Below are positions 17,892 through 27,656 of a stretch of 64,000 bases of DNA, one piece after another. The stretch lies in assembly GCA_022865305.1 (NCBI GenBank), contig JALHSP010000029.1:62001-126000 (forward strand). The letters run 5' to 3'. Numbering within the stretch: position 1 is the first letter of the stretch; the number at the start of each line of letters is the position of its first letter. The position numbers and the translations under genes were made by a program. The notes beneath the pieces were generated by a model, which ran no database searches, was not told the origin of the DNA, and saw only the letters and a program-made list of their open reading frames with translations. Source of the DNA: Bacteroidales bacterium. GTDB lineage: Bacteria; Bacteroidota; Bacteroidia; Bacteroidales; VadinHA17.

Positions 17892-19145
17892 GTGGTCTAT
17901 AAAACAAACAAACGAAAGATCATTAACGATCCTGTTTACGGATTCATAAACATTCCCGGAGATTTTATTTTTGATCTTATTGAGCACCCGTGGTTTCAGA
18001 GATTGAGGCACATAAAACAGCTTGGGCTGACCAGTTTCGTTTATCCGGGGGCTAACCACAGCAGGTTTCAGCATGGATTGGGAGCCATGCATCTTATGGA
18101 TATGGCAATCCGGACACTTAGGAGCAAAGGAGTGAAGATTTCCGAACAGGAAGAAGAAGCCGCCCTTATTGCGATTCTTCTTCACGATTCCGGACATGGT
18201 CCTTTTTCCCACGCTCTTGAGAATTCAATAATCAGTGGTATCTCTCATGAAGATCTTTCCCTTCTTCTGATGAGAAAACTGAACGAAACCTATGCCGGGA
18301 AACTTGATCTTGCCATTGAGATTTTCAAAGGAACGTACACGAGAAGATTTCTTCATGAACTTGTTGCCGGGCAGACCGATATGGACAGACTTGATTATTT
18401 ACGGAGGGACAGCTTTTTTACCGGGGTAATTGAAGGTTCTGTAGGATCTGACAGGATAATCAGGATGATAAATGTGGTTAACGATAGCCTGGTAATTGAT
18501 GAAAAAGGGATTTATTCCCTTGAAAAATTCCATATTGCCAGGCGACTTATGTATTGGCAGGTTTACATGCATAAGACTGTTCTTTCATCAGAGAGCCTGC
18601 TGGTTAAAGTACTTAAACGTGCCAAGGAACTTGCGACAGCGGGCGCTAATCTTTATTCGACGCCTGCACTCAGGTTTTTTCTTTATAATAAGATCGGTCC
18701 TGACGACCTTTTCCGGGAAGGAAATTTTACTCCCGGTCTGATAGCTTCAAATTTTACAAGGCTCGACGATAATGATATACTTGTTTCAGCTAAATACTGG
18801 GCGGATCATGATGATATTGTTCTCTCGGATTTATCGGGCAGGCTTATGAGAAGAGATCTCCTTGCCATTGAGCTTCAAAATGATCCGTTTCCTCAAAACA
18901 GAGTCAAAAAACTGAGTGCTCTGGCAGGGGATCTGATGAAGATTGATCCGGGGCTGACAGATTATTATGTATTCACTAACAGCATATCAAATCCGGCATT
19001 TACTCCTGCCGTTCTCGAGGTTAAAATATTGCTTAAGTCCGGAAAAACTGCTGACATCTCATCTGTCTCAGATATGTTTGATCACAGGTTTCTGTCGGAG
19101 AGAATAACCAAATACTTTCTTTGCTATCCCAAAGAATGCAAATAA
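17892..19145 (+). CDS. HD-domain phosphohydrolase (dGTPase/SAMHD1-like)
   Basis: A 417-residue protein with the metal motif of HD hydrolases: His in SRFQHGLG (residue 61), HD in LLHDSGHGPFSH (98-99) and the distal Asp in TDMDRLDYLRRD (163-168). The opening pattern NDPVYGFI...HPWFQRLRHIKQLG is typical of the SAMHD1-like dNTP triphosphohydrolase group, so a dNTPase or nucleotide phosphohydrolase role is likely (family knowledge); the exact substrate cannot be read. The only plausible start is GTG at 17892, since an in-frame stop lies just upstream. It is followed after 15 bases by lpxD, a common Bacteroidota arrangement, and may be co-transcribed with the lipid A genes. Confidence 0.88.
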   Translation: MVYKTNKRKIINDPVYGFINIPGDFIFDLIEHPWFQRLRHIKQLGLTSFVYPGANHSRFQHGLGAMHLMDMAIRTLRSKGVKISEQEEEAALIAILLHDSGHGPFSHALENSIISGISHEDLSLLLMRKLNETYAGKLDLAIEIFKGTYTRRFLHELVAGQTDMDRLDYLRRDSFFTGVIEGSVGSDRIIRMINVVNDSLVIDEKGIYSLEKFHIARRLMYWQVYMHKTVLSSESLLVKVLKRAKELATAGANLYSTPALRFFLYNKIGPDDLFREGNFTPGLIASNFTRLDDNDILVSAKYWADHDDIVLSDLSGRLMRRDLLAIELQNDPFPQNRVKKLSALAGDLMKIDPGLTDYYVFTNSISNPAFTPAVLEVKILLKSGKTADISSVSDMFDHRFLSERITKYFLCYPKECK

Positions 19146-19160
19146 CTAATTATATATACT

Positions 19161-20198
19161 ATGGAATTTACTGCCGCAATAATCGCCGGGTTCCTGAAAG
19201 GAGAAATAGAAGGAAATCCTGAAACTGTAGTTTATACCGTTGCCAAAATTGAAGAAGGCCAGGAAGGAGCACTATCTTTCCTTGCCAATCCGAAATACGA
19301 ACAGTATTTATATACCACCAGGTCCTCTGTGGTTCTGGTCAATAAAAGCTTTGTACCTTCAACAAGTGTAAAAGTTACACTTATTCGGGTCGATGATGCA
19401 TATGAAGCATTTGCTTCCCTTCTTCGTCTGGTCGATCAGTCCCGTCCAAGAAAAAAAGGTATACATCCGACAGCCGTTATTGAACCGACTGCAAAGATCG
19501 GCTCAGACGTCTACATCGGGCCATATTCTTATATTGGTGAAAATTGCTATCTCGGAAACGGTTGTGCAATTTATCCGCATGTTTATGTGGGAGATAATAC
19601 TCGTATAGGGAAGAACAGTACTTTAAATCCCGGTGTGAAAATATACCATGATTGTGTTCTTGGCGAAAATTGCACCATTCATGCAGGTACTGTTATCGGC
19701 AGCGATGGATTCGGATTTGCCCCGCAGTCCGAAACTGAATTTATGAAAATACCTCAAATCGGTAATGTTGTGATCGAAGACAACGTAGAGATCGGAGCAA
19801 ATGTTGCTATCGACAGAGCAACCATGGGATCAACAATAATCCGCAGAGGTGTAAAGCTGGATAATCTCATTCAGATCGGCCATAATGTTGAGGTAGGCGA
19901 AAATACTGTTATAGCCGGACAGACAGGTATTGCCGGATCGACTAAAATCGGAAAAAACTGTATGTTTGGTGGCCAGGTTGGTATCGTGGGTCATCTTAAG
20001 ATTGCAGACGGGACGAAAATCGGTGCCCAGTCAGGTGTCCCCGGAGATATAAAGAAAGAAAATTCAATTCTGACAGGTTCTCCAGCAATTGAACACAGGG
20101 ATTTTCTCAGATCTTCAATAATCTTCAGGAAGTTGCCCGATCTTAAGATGAAAGTTGATAACCTTGAAAAGGATCTGGTATCATTGAAAGGGAAGTGA
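19161..20198 (+). CDS. lpxD: UDP-3-O-(3-hydroxyacyl)glucosamine N-acyltransferase
   Basis: 345 residues: an N-terminal uridine-binding domain (about 1-100, with [16 protein letters not shown]) followed by a long left-handed beta-helix of hexapeptide repeats (about 105-310) and a C-terminal helix ([15 protein letters not shown]). The catalytic His lies in [14 protein letters not shown] near residue 240. It adds the N-linked hydroxyacyl chain in the third step of lipid A synthesis, using acyl-ACP in the cytoplasm. First of three lipid A genes in a row. Length and order agree with other Bacteroidota. Confidence 0.97.
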   Translation: MEFTAAIIAGFLKGEIEGNPETVVYTVAKIEEGQEGALSFLANPKYEQYLYTTRSSVVLVNKSFVPSTSVKVTLIRVDDAYEAFASLLRLVDQSRPRKKGIHPTAVIEPTAKIGSDVYIGPYSYIGENCYLGNGCAIYPHVYVGDNTRIGKNSTLNPGVKIYHDCVLGENCTIHAGTVIGSDGFGFAPQSETEFMKIPQIGNVVIEDNVEIGANVAIDRATMGSTIIRRGVKLDNLIQIGHNVEVGENTVIAGQTGIAGSTKIGKNCMFGGQVGIVGHLKIADGTKIGAQSGVPGDIKKENSILTGSPAIEHRDFLRSSIIFRKLPDLKMKVDNLEKDLVSLKGK

Positions 20199-20304
20199 TT
20201 TAATTCTCTGGTCTAAAAGAAAATAACTGGTTATAATTTAGTTAAATAATATTTTTTTAGATTGTTCGAATTTTTTTTGTTTTTTTGTACCCGGGAGAAA
20301 ACAT

Positions 20305-21708
20305 TTGAAACTAATGAGCGAAAAACAAAGGACACTGGCCAAAGAGGTTAGTCTGGATGGTAAAGGCTTACATACCGGTATAAATGTTACTATTACTTTT
20401 AAACCTGCTCCGGCAAATTACGGATACAAATTCTGCAGGGTGGATCTTCCCGGGAAACCTTTGATTGATGCCCTTGCCGAGAATGTTACCGATACCTCCA
20501 GAGGCACAACACTTGTACAAAATAACGCTTCAGTTGCTACCATTGAACATGTTCTTGCCGCTTTTCACGGTATGCGGGTCGATAATGCCCTTATTGAGCT
20601 GAACGGTGCTGAAGCACCCATAATGGGAGGTGCTGCATGGAAATTTGTTGAGGCAATAAAGGAAGCAGGTATTATTGAACAGAAAGAAGAGAGAAATTAT
20701 TTCGTTGTTAAACAGAAGATCACGTTTTCAGATGAAGAGCATGGGGTTGACCTGATTGTTTACCCGGACGACCATCTCAGCATCAATGTGCTTATTGATT
20801 ATAATTCGAGGATCCTTGGCAATCAATATGCAATCCTGGATTCTATTGATGACTTTGAAAAAGATATATGCAAGAGCCGGACATTTGTGTTTTTCCATGA
20901 GCTGGAACCTCTTCATAATATGGGCCTGATCAAAGGTGGTGACCTCGATAATGCAGTGGTAATTCTTGAAAAAAAAGTAGAACAGGCTGAAATAGACCGT
21001 ATTGCCAAATTATTCAACAGGCCCGGAATCAGCACACATACTGCGGGAATCCTGAATAATACAGAGTTACGGTATCCCAATGAGCCTGCCCGTCATAAAC
21101 TGCTGGATTTAATGGGTGACCTGGCGCTTGTAGGCCATCCAATAAAAGGGAAAGTTGTCGCTACCCGTCCGGGGCATTATTCAAATACACGTCTCGCAAA
21201 GATTATGCGGCAGGAAATGAAGAAGGCACTTTCAAAACACAACGTTCCTGTTTATGATCCTTCGCAACCACCGGTTTACACCCTTGAGGATATTAAAAAA
21301 CGCATACCTCACAGAGCTCCTTTCCTGTTTGTTGACAAAATAATCTCGATCGATGAAAACATTGTTATCGGCATTAAAAACGTAACTTTTAATGAACCAT
21401 ATTTCCAGGGTCATTTTCCCAATGAACCTGTAATGCCGGGTGTTCTCCTGATTGAAGCTCTGGCACAGGCAGGAGGTCTGCTTATTTTAGGTAATGCCGA
21501 AGAACCGGAAAAATATTCAACTTATTTTCTGAAAATAGATAAACTTAAATTCAAGCATAAAGTTGTTCCGGGGGATACAGTTATCCTTAAGATGGAAATG
21601 ATTGAGCCTATGCGGAGAGGTATTGTTACAATGTATGGTCAGGCATTTGTGGGTAATAATCTGGTTGTTGAGGGTGAAATGACTGCTCAGGTAATAAAAA
21701 ACAAATAA
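20305..21708 (+). CDS. lpxC-fabZ: Bifunctional LpxC deacetylase / FabZ 3-hydroxyacyl-ACP dehydratase
   Basis: 467 residues joining two enzymes. LpxC (about 1-305) has the zinc site His82 (TIEHVLAAFHG) plus His264 and Asp268 in HKLLDLMGD, and His278 in LVGHPIKGK. FabZ (about 325-467) has IPHRAPFLFVDKI and the catalytic QGHFPNEPVMPG (His370) with Glu384. It makes the committed step of lipid A synthesis and supplies unsaturated acyl-ACP for fatty acid elongation. The fusion is a known Bacteroidota trait, not a novelty. The frame opens at TTG 20305, eight bases after GGGAG; ATG at 20314 is an equally possible start giving 464 residues. Confidence 0.97.
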   Translation: MKLMSEKQRTLAKEVSLDGKGLHTGINVTITFKPAPANYGYKFCRVDLPGKPLIDALAENVTDTSRGTTLVQNNASVATIEHVLAAFHGMRVDNALIELNGAEAPIMGGAAWKFVEAIKEAGIIEQKEERNYFVVKQKITFSDEEHGVDLIVYPDDHLSINVLIDYNSRILGNQYAILDSIDDFEKDICKSRTFVFFHELEPLHNMGLIKGGDLDNAVVILEKKVEQAEIDRIAKLFNRPGISTHTAGILNNTELRYPNEPARHKLLDLMGDLALVGHPIKGKVVATRPGHYSNTRLAKIMRQEMKKALSKHNVPVYDPSQPPVYTLEDIKKRIPHRAPFLFVDKIISIDENIVIGIKNVTFNEPYFQGHFPNEPVMPGVLLIEALAQAGGLLILGNAEEPEKYSTYFLKIDKLKFKHKVVPGDTVILKMEMIEPMRRGIVTMYGQAFVGNNLVVEGEMTAQVIKNK

Positions 21709-21712
21709 ACCA

Positions 21713-22504
21713 ATGATCTCGAAATTAGCTTATATCCATCCCGATGCCAGAATAGGTGCAAATGTTACAATTGAACCATTTGCCTATGTCTCTGGTAATG
21801 TCGTTATCGGCGATGGATCATGGATCGGCCCGAATGCAGTTGTAATGGATGGGGCCAGGATTGGTAAAAATTGCAGGATATTCCCGACAGCTGTAGTGTC
21901 AGGTATCCCACAGGATCTTAAATTCAGGGGAGAAGAAACCACTGCAGAGATCGGCGACAGGACCACAATAAGGGAAGGTGCTACTGTTAGTCGTGGTACT
22001 GCTGCGGTTGGTAAAACAGTTGTCGGAAACGACTGCCTTATGATGGCTTTGTCTCATGTAGGTCACGATTGCATTGTTGGAAATAATTGTATACTTGGTA
22101 ATATTACCGGACTTGCCGGGGAAGTAAAAGTTGATGACTGGGCTATACTGAGCGGAGGCACCCTGGTTCACCAGTTTTCACAAATCGGTGCTCACGTTTT
22201 TATTGGCGGAGGTGTGAAAGTGGTGAGATCAGATGTCCCTCCCTTTATCAGAGCCGACAGGGAGCCTCTTTGCTATCTTGGCTTAAATACTGTCGGGCTT
22301 ACAAGACGTGGTTTTGCAAAAGAAAGAATAGATGAGATTCATAATATCTACAGGATCATCTACCAGAATGGAATGAATATCTCACAGGCCCTGGAATATA
22401 TTGAAAAGAAATTTAAACCAGCTCCCGACAGAGATTATATTCTGGAATTCATCAGAAAATCGGAGAGAGGCATTATAAGAGGTCCTAAACAGGAAACTTT
22501 TTAA
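21713..22504 (+). CDS. lpxA: UDP-N-acetylglucosamine O-acyltransferase
   Basis: 263 residues with hexapeptide-repeat beta-helix from the first residues (HPDARIGANVTIEPFAYV) to about 190 and a helical C-terminal domain. The catalytic His lies in LMMALSHVGHDC (near 120), as in LpxA. It carries out the first acylation of UDP-GlcNAc in lipid A synthesis. It starts 4 bases after lpxC-fabZ, so lpxD, lpxC-fabZ and lpxA form one unit. The downstream genes are on the opposite strand. Confidence 0.97.
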   Translation: MISKLAYIHPDARIGANVTIEPFAYVSGNVVIGDGSWIGPNAVVMDGARIGKNCRIFPTAVVSGIPQDLKFRGEETTAEIGDRTTIREGATVSRGTAAVGKTVVGNDCLMMALSHVGHDCIVGNNCILGNITGLAGEVKVDDWAILSGGTLVHQFSQIGAHVFIGGGVKVVRSDVPPFIRADREPLCYLGLNTVGLTRRGFAKERIDEIHNIYRIIYQNGMNISQALEYIEKKFKPAPDRDYILEFIRKSERGIIRGPKQETF

Positions 22505-22519
22505 GTGGTATACTTTATT

Positions 22520-22894
22520 TTAAAGAGAAATTATGTCTCGCCCAAATGGATTTAACGCAATGGTGGTAAGCTTAAAATGCTGCATTCCAAAAGGGATCCC
22601 GATAATCGTTATACAGAGCAACATGCCAAACAAAGCATGAGTGAGCGCAATCCAGATGCCTCCGCATATCAGCCATAAGACATTCATAAGGATATAGAGA
22701 CAACCTGACGCCCTCTCATGAACCCGTGTATCGCGGCCAAATGGCCAGATGGCAAGAGCTCCCATTTTCAGAGTCTGAATGCCAAAAGGAATTCCGATAA
22801 TAGTAATTATTAATACCAGGCTGCCAATGAAATATTCAATGGCAATTACTATTCCTCCGAAGATCAGCCAGATAATATTTCCAAGAATCTTCAT
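22520..22894 (-). CDS. YccF domain membrane protein
   Basis: 124 residues made of two similar halves, each with a hydrophobic segment, a GIPFGxQ motif and PFGRD (near residues 36-56 and 98-120). This duplicated pattern defines the YccF family of small inner-membrane proteins of unknown function. It lies 14 bases downstream of the DUF4139 gene on the same strand and is probably co-transcribed with it. Slightly shorter than the enterobacterial YccF but complete. Confidence 0.88.
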   Translation of the reverse strand: MKILGNIIWLIFGGIVIAIEYFIGSLVLIITIIGIPFGIQTLKMGALAIWPFGRDTRVHERASGCLYILMNVLWLICGGIWIALTHALFGMLLCITIIGIPFGMQHFKLTTIALNPFGRDIISL

Positions 22895-22908
22895 CTAATT
22901 GGAGCTGA

Positions 22909-24522
22909 TTATTCAAGTATTACAGTTTTATCTTTCGGATACCTGACGGAATAGGTAAGCACTATTTGTTTTGTCTCCTGAGGTTTTATCTCAAGATCCC
23001 ATTTTATCTCACCGGTCTGGGAGTTATGTTTGCCTCCTGATAATTCCAGCGCCTCGACAGTTATACCGCTGTTTGAAGATATTGGTATCTGATCCTGTAA
23101 TGTGATCTTGATCTGATTGGCTTTATTATTCCTGATTGTCATGAGAAAAGAAAAAGCTTCGGTTTTATTGGCACCAAGAACTCTCTTTGTCGTAAAATCT
23201 TTCCTCTTTTCCCTTTTAACAAGAATGCTGTTATCTGTTCCGAGCGAAAGTGTAAGAGTATCTTTAAGCTGGTTAACGTCGAGGTATGATTTTCCGACAA
23301 AAGTATTTTCAAAATAGAGTGTGGCTTCACCGCTCTGAAGACTCTGCTCAGCCCAGTTTGTAATGTTACCTGTCAGATATGCAAGGGGTGACATTTTAGG
23401 CACAGTGACGTATTTATATTCAGCAGGAGTTGCTGTACGCTGAATTTCAATAGTCTGAACTTTGCCGTCGGAGGCAATTGAGTAAGGGAGCGCAACATCA
23501 AATGTAATAGTGGTTTCTCCCACCTGTTTTACGACATTTACCGGAACAGCCTCTGCTAAAGCAAATGCTTCGGCAGCAACATCTTTATCCATCATTACAG
23601 GAGCTTCACTTCTTTTGGCACCCGAAGCAGCTCCCCTTATGAGAATTCGTGGAGACGGGTTATAAAAATCAATAAACCATGGATTCAGTTCGGGGACATT
23701 GCCTGCAATCCATGGGGTGGCGTTTGAGAAGCTCAGCTTAACATCTTTCCATGCGACACCTGTATTCTGAAATACATTTGCCTTATAAAAAATATTTACC
23801 GGTTTGGTGATATCATCTACCCTAATATCGTATGAAGGATACCACCCGGCATTAGTAACAACATAAGCGAAATCAAGTTTCCCCGACAACGGCTTATCGG
23901 AACTTACGGAAACAGATATTTCACCGGAAGGAAGCTGCTGTTTGCCAATCCTGTCGGAAATCTGTTTCTGCAGGGCTGATATCTGTTTTTCATAATCTTT
24001 AATGAGTCTGTTTTTCTTAAGAACCGACGTTGTAACCTGATCCATATTGCTCGTATACAGATCCATAACGTTCCTTAGCTGTTCCAGCGTGAATGTTGTT
24101 TCTTTTACAAGGATTGCCCTGTTTGCGACGAGGAATGCCTCTTTTTCCTTTAGGACGCTGATTGCAGCTTTCTCATCCTCAACTTTAAGCTGAAGGGTTT
24201 CAATCTGGCTCCTGATATTTTTAACTTCCGGAGAATCTTCAAGATTCTGAAGATAATTATTCTGGTGATTTACAGACAGGATCATGAAATCTCCCAGTCC
24301 TTTTACCTGGATGCTCTGGGCATCGATATAAGGTGAAAGGCCGCTGAGTTTGAGAATGGTTTTTCCGGCCGGAATTTCCACAGTTGTTTCATGAGTTAAC
24401 TGAGCCCGGTCGGGATATACGGTGACATGCTTTATTCCTGCTTTGATTTCCTTCTCGGTATCGGCAGAAATGCAGAGTAAAAAGCAGAAAAGACTTATAA
24501 AAGTGAATGTCAGTTTTTTCAT
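22909..24522 (-). CDS. DUF4139 / mucoidy-inhibitor MuiA family secreted protein
   Basis: A 537-residue exported protein. I chose the ATG at 24522, which places a signal peptide (MKKLTFTFISLFCFLLCISA) at the N-terminus; an upstream ATG at 24567 would add 15 residues in front of it. Residues about 25-125 are a DUF4140-type N-terminal domain (HVTVYPDRAQLTHET), followed by a coiled coil (about 95-185), then the DUF4139 domain (about 200-537) with GWYPSYDIRV and a closing QIVLTYSVRYPKD. Function of the family is not established. It is convergent with lpxA across the yccF gene. Confidence 0.88.
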   Translation of the reverse strand: MKKLTFTFISLFCFLLCISADTEKEIKAGIKHVTVYPDRAQLTHETTVEIPAGKTILKLSGLSPYIDAQSIQVKGLGDFMILSVNHQNNYLQNLEDSPEVKNIRSQIETLQLKVEDEKAAISVLKEKEAFLVANRAILVKETTFTLEQLRNVMDLYTSNMDQVTTSVLKKNRLIKDYEKQISALQKQISDRIGKQQLPSGEISVSVSSDKPLSGKLDFAYVVTNAGWYPSYDIRVDDITKPVNIFYKANVFQNTGVAWKDVKLSFSNATPWIAGNVPELNPWFIDFYNPSPRILIRGAASGAKRSEAPVMMDKDVAAEAFALAEAVPVNVVKQVGETTITFDVALPYSIASDGKVQTIEIQRTATPAEYKYVTVPKMSPLAYLTGNITNWAEQSLQSGEATLYFENTFVGKSYLDVNQLKDTLTLSLGTDNSILVKREKRKDFTTKRVLGANKTEAFSFLMTIRNNKANQIKITLQDQIPISSNSGITVEALELSGGKHNSQTGEIKWDLEIKPQETKQIVLTYSVRYPKDKTVILE

Positions 24523-24742
24523 AACCAAAATTTTTAAATCAACTTTAAAGGTAAGATTTTTAATCAATCTGACGACATCAATTATCGGGCCACGAAGTGA
24601 ACGCTATTATTCTTTTTTCGTTTCATCATGAATGATGAAATGTTAAATAAAGTGAATTTTCCTCCTCCTTTTGTACCAAAAATCGCATTTCTGACCGGTC
24701 GTATTGTTATTAGTATATCTTTGACAAAATTTTTAAAATAAT

Positions 24743-25810
24743 ATGGAGGGATTGAAAATTGGTAACCTGGCTGTTGCTGTTCCGATAATACAGGGGGGAA
24801 TGGGTGTAGGTATTTCACTTTCCGGACTAGCTGCTGCAGTGGCCAATGAAGGCGGAGTTGGTGTAATCTCAAGCGCCGGTCTCGGGCTACTGTACAGAGA
24901 TTTCTCAGGCAATTTTCTTGAAGCCAGCATTCATGGACTGAAGGAGGAAATACACAAAGCCAGAGAAAAGACTCTTGGTGTAATTGGTGTTAATGTTATG
25001 GTCGCTATGACCAATTTTGCTGATATGATAAAGACATCTGTCGCTGAGAAGGTAGATATGATCATTGCAGGTGCGGGACTTCCTCTTGATTTGCCGTCAT
25101 TCTTAAAGAAAGGGAGTATGACTAAACTGATTCCTATTGTCTCATCTGCAAGAGCGGCTAAGATAATATGTGAGAAATGGAAATCTAATTATGATTACCT
25201 CCCTGATGCTGTTATTGTTGAAGGACCAAAAGCAGGCGGCCATCTGGGCTTTAAGGAGGAGCAAATATTTGACAAAGATTATTCGCTTGAAAAGCTTGTT
25301 CCTGAAATTGTTAACGAACTAAAGCCGTTTGAAGAAAAATATAATCAACCTATTCCGTTGATTGCCGCAGGCGGTATCTATACAGGGAAAGATATTCATA
25401 ATATTCTTGAACTTGGGGCTGCAGGTGTACAGATTGGAACCAGATTTGTAACCACTGATGAATGTGATGCATCTGATGCTTTTAAACAATCATATATCAA
25501 TGCCGGTGAAAAGGATATTGAAATTATCAAGAGTCCTGTTGGAATGCCGGGTCGTGCCATCATAAGCAACTTCATAAAAAAAGTTCGGGAAGGTAAAAAA
25601 CAACCTAAAAAATGCCCGTTTAAGTGTATCAAAACCTGTGATATATCTAAAAGTCCTTATTGTATAATAGTTGCCCTTATAAACGTATTAAAGGGGAATT
25701 TTGAAAATGGTTATGCTTTTGCCGGGGCAAATGCGTTCAGAGCCAACCGTATCATCTCTGTTAAGGAGACTTTTAAGGTTCTTTTGCAGGAATTTAAGGA
25801 GAGCCTATAA
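24743..25810 (+). CDS. Nitronate monooxygenase family flavoprotein
   Basis: A 355-residue TIM-barrel FMN enzyme: N-terminal IIQGGMGVGIS, catalytic-type His in GPKAGGHLGF (near 173), phosphate-binding IAAGGIYTGKDI and GVQIGTRFV. Such proteins oxidise alkyl nitronates or act as enoyl-ACP reductase-like FMN proteins; the substrate cannot be decided here. Near the C-terminus there is a four-Cys motif (CPFKCIKTCDISKSPYC, about 292-308) found in one subgroup of the family, perhaps a metal or Fe-S site (inference). It stands alone between the DUF4139 gene and the V-ATPase operon. Confidence 0.85.
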   Translation: MEGLKIGNLAVAVPIIQGGMGVGISLSGLAAAVANEGGVGVISSAGLGLLYRDFSGNFLEASIHGLKEEIHKAREKTLGVIGVNVMVAMTNFADMIKTSVAEKVDMIIAGAGLPLDLPSFLKKGSMTKLIPIVSSARAAKIICEKWKSNYDYLPDAVIVEGPKAGGHLGFKEEQIFDKDYSLEKLVPEIVNELKPFEEKYNQPIPLIAAGGIYTGKDIHNILELGAAGVQIGTRFVTTDECDASDAFKQSYINAGEKDIEIIKSPVGMPGRAIISNFIKKVREGKKQPKKCPFKCIKTCDISKSPYCIIVALINVLKGNFENGYAFAGANAFRANRIISVKETFKVLLQEFKESL

Positions 25811-25927
25811 GCATTCTGCTGACTTGTACATCTTGAATAAATACCCCAAATCCCACTAATATCTGAACAGGCTGTTTCAAACATGTATTTCTTATGGGTA
25901 AGAGTCTCCAAATCTAATTTATATCAT

Positions 25928-25958
25928 TTTGGTATTCGAAATTAATGTTGCATATTTG
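25928..25958 (+). promoter_or_regulatory. Promoter of the V-type ATPase operon
   Basis: TTTG at 25928-25931, a 19-base spacer and CATATTTG at 25951-25958 fit the Bacteroidota -33/-7 arrangement (TTTG, N19-21, TAnnTTTG) with one mismatch. Transcription would begin near 25965, giving a leader of about 140 bases before the subunit E gene. The rest of the 296-base gap (25811-26106) shows no gene, hairpin or RNA that I could recognise. Confidence 0.6.
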
Positions 25959-26106
25959 GGGGATTTTTTAAAACAGACAAAAATCTCTATGCTCACTTAA
26001 TTTAAGTTATTCCCGATCAGGGAATAAATAGTTTTCTGGTTTCAGTCGAACCAGGGGAATTATTAAGACAGAAAAGCAAAAATTGGTTAACAAAAAAATA
26101 AACCAA

Positions 26107-26724
26107 ATGCAGAATAAACTCCAGGAACTTACGGATAAGATATACTTGGAAGGAATAACTAGGGGAAAGAAGGAAGCTGAAACAATCATTTCAGAAGCCC
26201 GGTCAGAAGCAGAAAGGATCAGAAAAGAAGCTGAAAAGGAGGCAGAAGCGATAATTGTAAAAGCCGGAAAGGAAGCTGAAGAGTTAAGAAAGAAAACCTT
26301 ATCCGAGTTAAGAATATCATTCAGAAATGCATTGAATTCCCTGAAACAGGACATTGAACGTATTATTACCACTAAAATAGTTGATGATCCTGTCTCAGAG
26401 GTTTTTTCTGACAATTCATTTGTAGCACGGCTGATAGAGACTACTACTGAGAAATTTTTCACCGGTGACGATAAAGCCGGAGCTGATATTTACATACCGG
26501 AAGAAATGGTTGATGAAATTAAGAGATACATTAATAAAAAAACCGCCAAAGCACTTTCATCAGGTATTGTACTGCATCCGGCTAAATCAATGGAAAAAGG
26601 TTTCGAGATCATTCCTCACGGGAAAGAATATAAGATAAGGGTTACTGAAACTGATTTCACCAATTACATCAAAGAATTTGTGAGATCCAGACTGGTCGAT
26701 TTACTGTTTGAACACGATAAGTAA
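26107..26724 (+). CDS. ntpE: V-type ATPase subunit E
   Basis: 205 residues from ATG 26107; the open frame extends to TTG 26083, but homologues normally start at the QNKLQELTDKIY stretch. The N-terminal half (about 1-85) is a highly charged Glu/Lys/Ala coiled coil (RSEAERIRKEAEKEAE) and the rest a globular domain. These features match the peripheral-stalk subunit E. It connects the A3B3 head to subunit I in the membrane. First gene of the operon; its stop overlaps the next start by one base (TAATG). Confidence 0.9.
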   Translation: MQNKLQELTDKIYLEGITRGKKEAETIISEARSEAERIRKEAEKEAEAIIVKAGKEAEELRKKTLSELRISFRNALNSLKQDIERIITTKIVDDPVSEVFSDNSFVARLIETTTEKFFTGDDKAGADIYIPEEMVDEIKRYINKKTAKALSSGIVLHPAKSMEKGFEIIPHGKEYKIRVTETDFTNYIKEFVRSRLVDLLFEHDK

Positions 26725-27578
26725 TGCAGCTTAGACACTATTATTATTTTGTGGCCGGACTTGCTGACCTTGTATTTGACGGCAGCAAAAGCTATCCGGA
26801 TATGTCTGAGTTCAGGGAAGAGCTGAAGAATAGCCTTCATCCCCGGGATTACTATCTGGCTTCTCTGCTTTTTCTGCCTAATGACAATAGAAACCTTATA
26901 TCCTTCCTGGAGGGAAAAGATGATGAGTGGGATACTCTGGGAACCTATTCACGTGACGATTTTGAGGAACAAATGAGGGTTATCAGGTCTATACTGAAAG
27001 AAAAGAATGTTCTTCCGGACTATATGGTTGGATTAATGCTTGAATGGATCAATTCAGAAGAGGGGGTAAAAACCGCTGACATGAGGAAAAAGCTTTCTGA
27101 GGGGTATGTCAGAAAGGCTATTGATTCGGGAAGCAGATTTCTGGAGAAATGGGTAAGGTTTGACACCGACCTGAACAATATTTTTACATTTTTAAATGCA
27201 AAATCCCTTAACCTGGATCCCGGTAATTACCTGATAGGTGATGATACTTTTACACAGGAGCTTTTAGAGCTGTTCAAATCAGGAAAGGACTTTCCTGTTA
27301 CTTTTGAACCAGAGTATATCTCAACGATATTTAAAATTGCTTCGGAAAATGAATTTCTGGAAAGAGAAAGGAAAATAGATGTTGCCCGATGGAATTATAT
27401 CGATACAATTACCTGTTTTGAATACTTTACCATCGATCAGATCTTAGGATATTTAATAAAATATTCTATTGTCCTGAGGTGGGCGAAATTGGATCCTGAG
27501 ACAGGTAAAATAATGCTTCAGAAGTTCATTAAAGAAACAGAGTCGTTTATATTATCGGGGAACTTAAATGGCAGTTAA
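26724..27578 (+). CDS. DUF2764 protein, probable subunit C counterpart of the V-ATPase
   Basis: A 284-residue, largely helical soluble protein encoded between subunits E and A, translationally coupled to E. DUF2764 members occupy this position in Bacteroidota and chlamydial V-ATPase operons (family knowledge). Two segments recall subunit C (Vma6/AC39): DTDLNNIFTFLNAKSLNL near 150-167, and near 235-255 the pattern IDQILGYLIKYSIVLRWAKL before a C-terminal helix. I infer that it is the central-stalk socket joining subunit D to the K ring, but sequence similarity is faint. Confidence 0.75.
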   Translation: MQLRHYYYFVAGLADLVFDGSKSYPDMSEFREELKNSLHPRDYYLASLLFLPNDNRNLISFLEGKDDEWDTLGTYSRDDFEEQMRVIRSILKEKNVLPDYMVGLMLEWINSEEGVKTADMRKKLSEGYVRKAIDSGSRFLEKWVRFDTDLNNIFTFLNAKSLNLDPGNYLIGDDTFTQELLELFKSGKDFPVTFEPEYISTIFKIASENEFLERERKIDVARWNYIDTITCFEYFTIDQILGYLIKYSIVLRWAKLDPETGKIMLQKFIKETESFILSGNLNGS

Positions 27579-27656
27579 TATTGCGCCGTTTCAACCTGAT
27601 TTTAACTGATAACCTTGTAAAGGATAAATTATTTGCTGAATGAAATTATTTAATAT

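Noticed and set aside
20305-21708. LpxC-FabZ fusion as a novelty
   Set aside because: This fusion is a known trait of Bacteroidota and is listed only as a feature.
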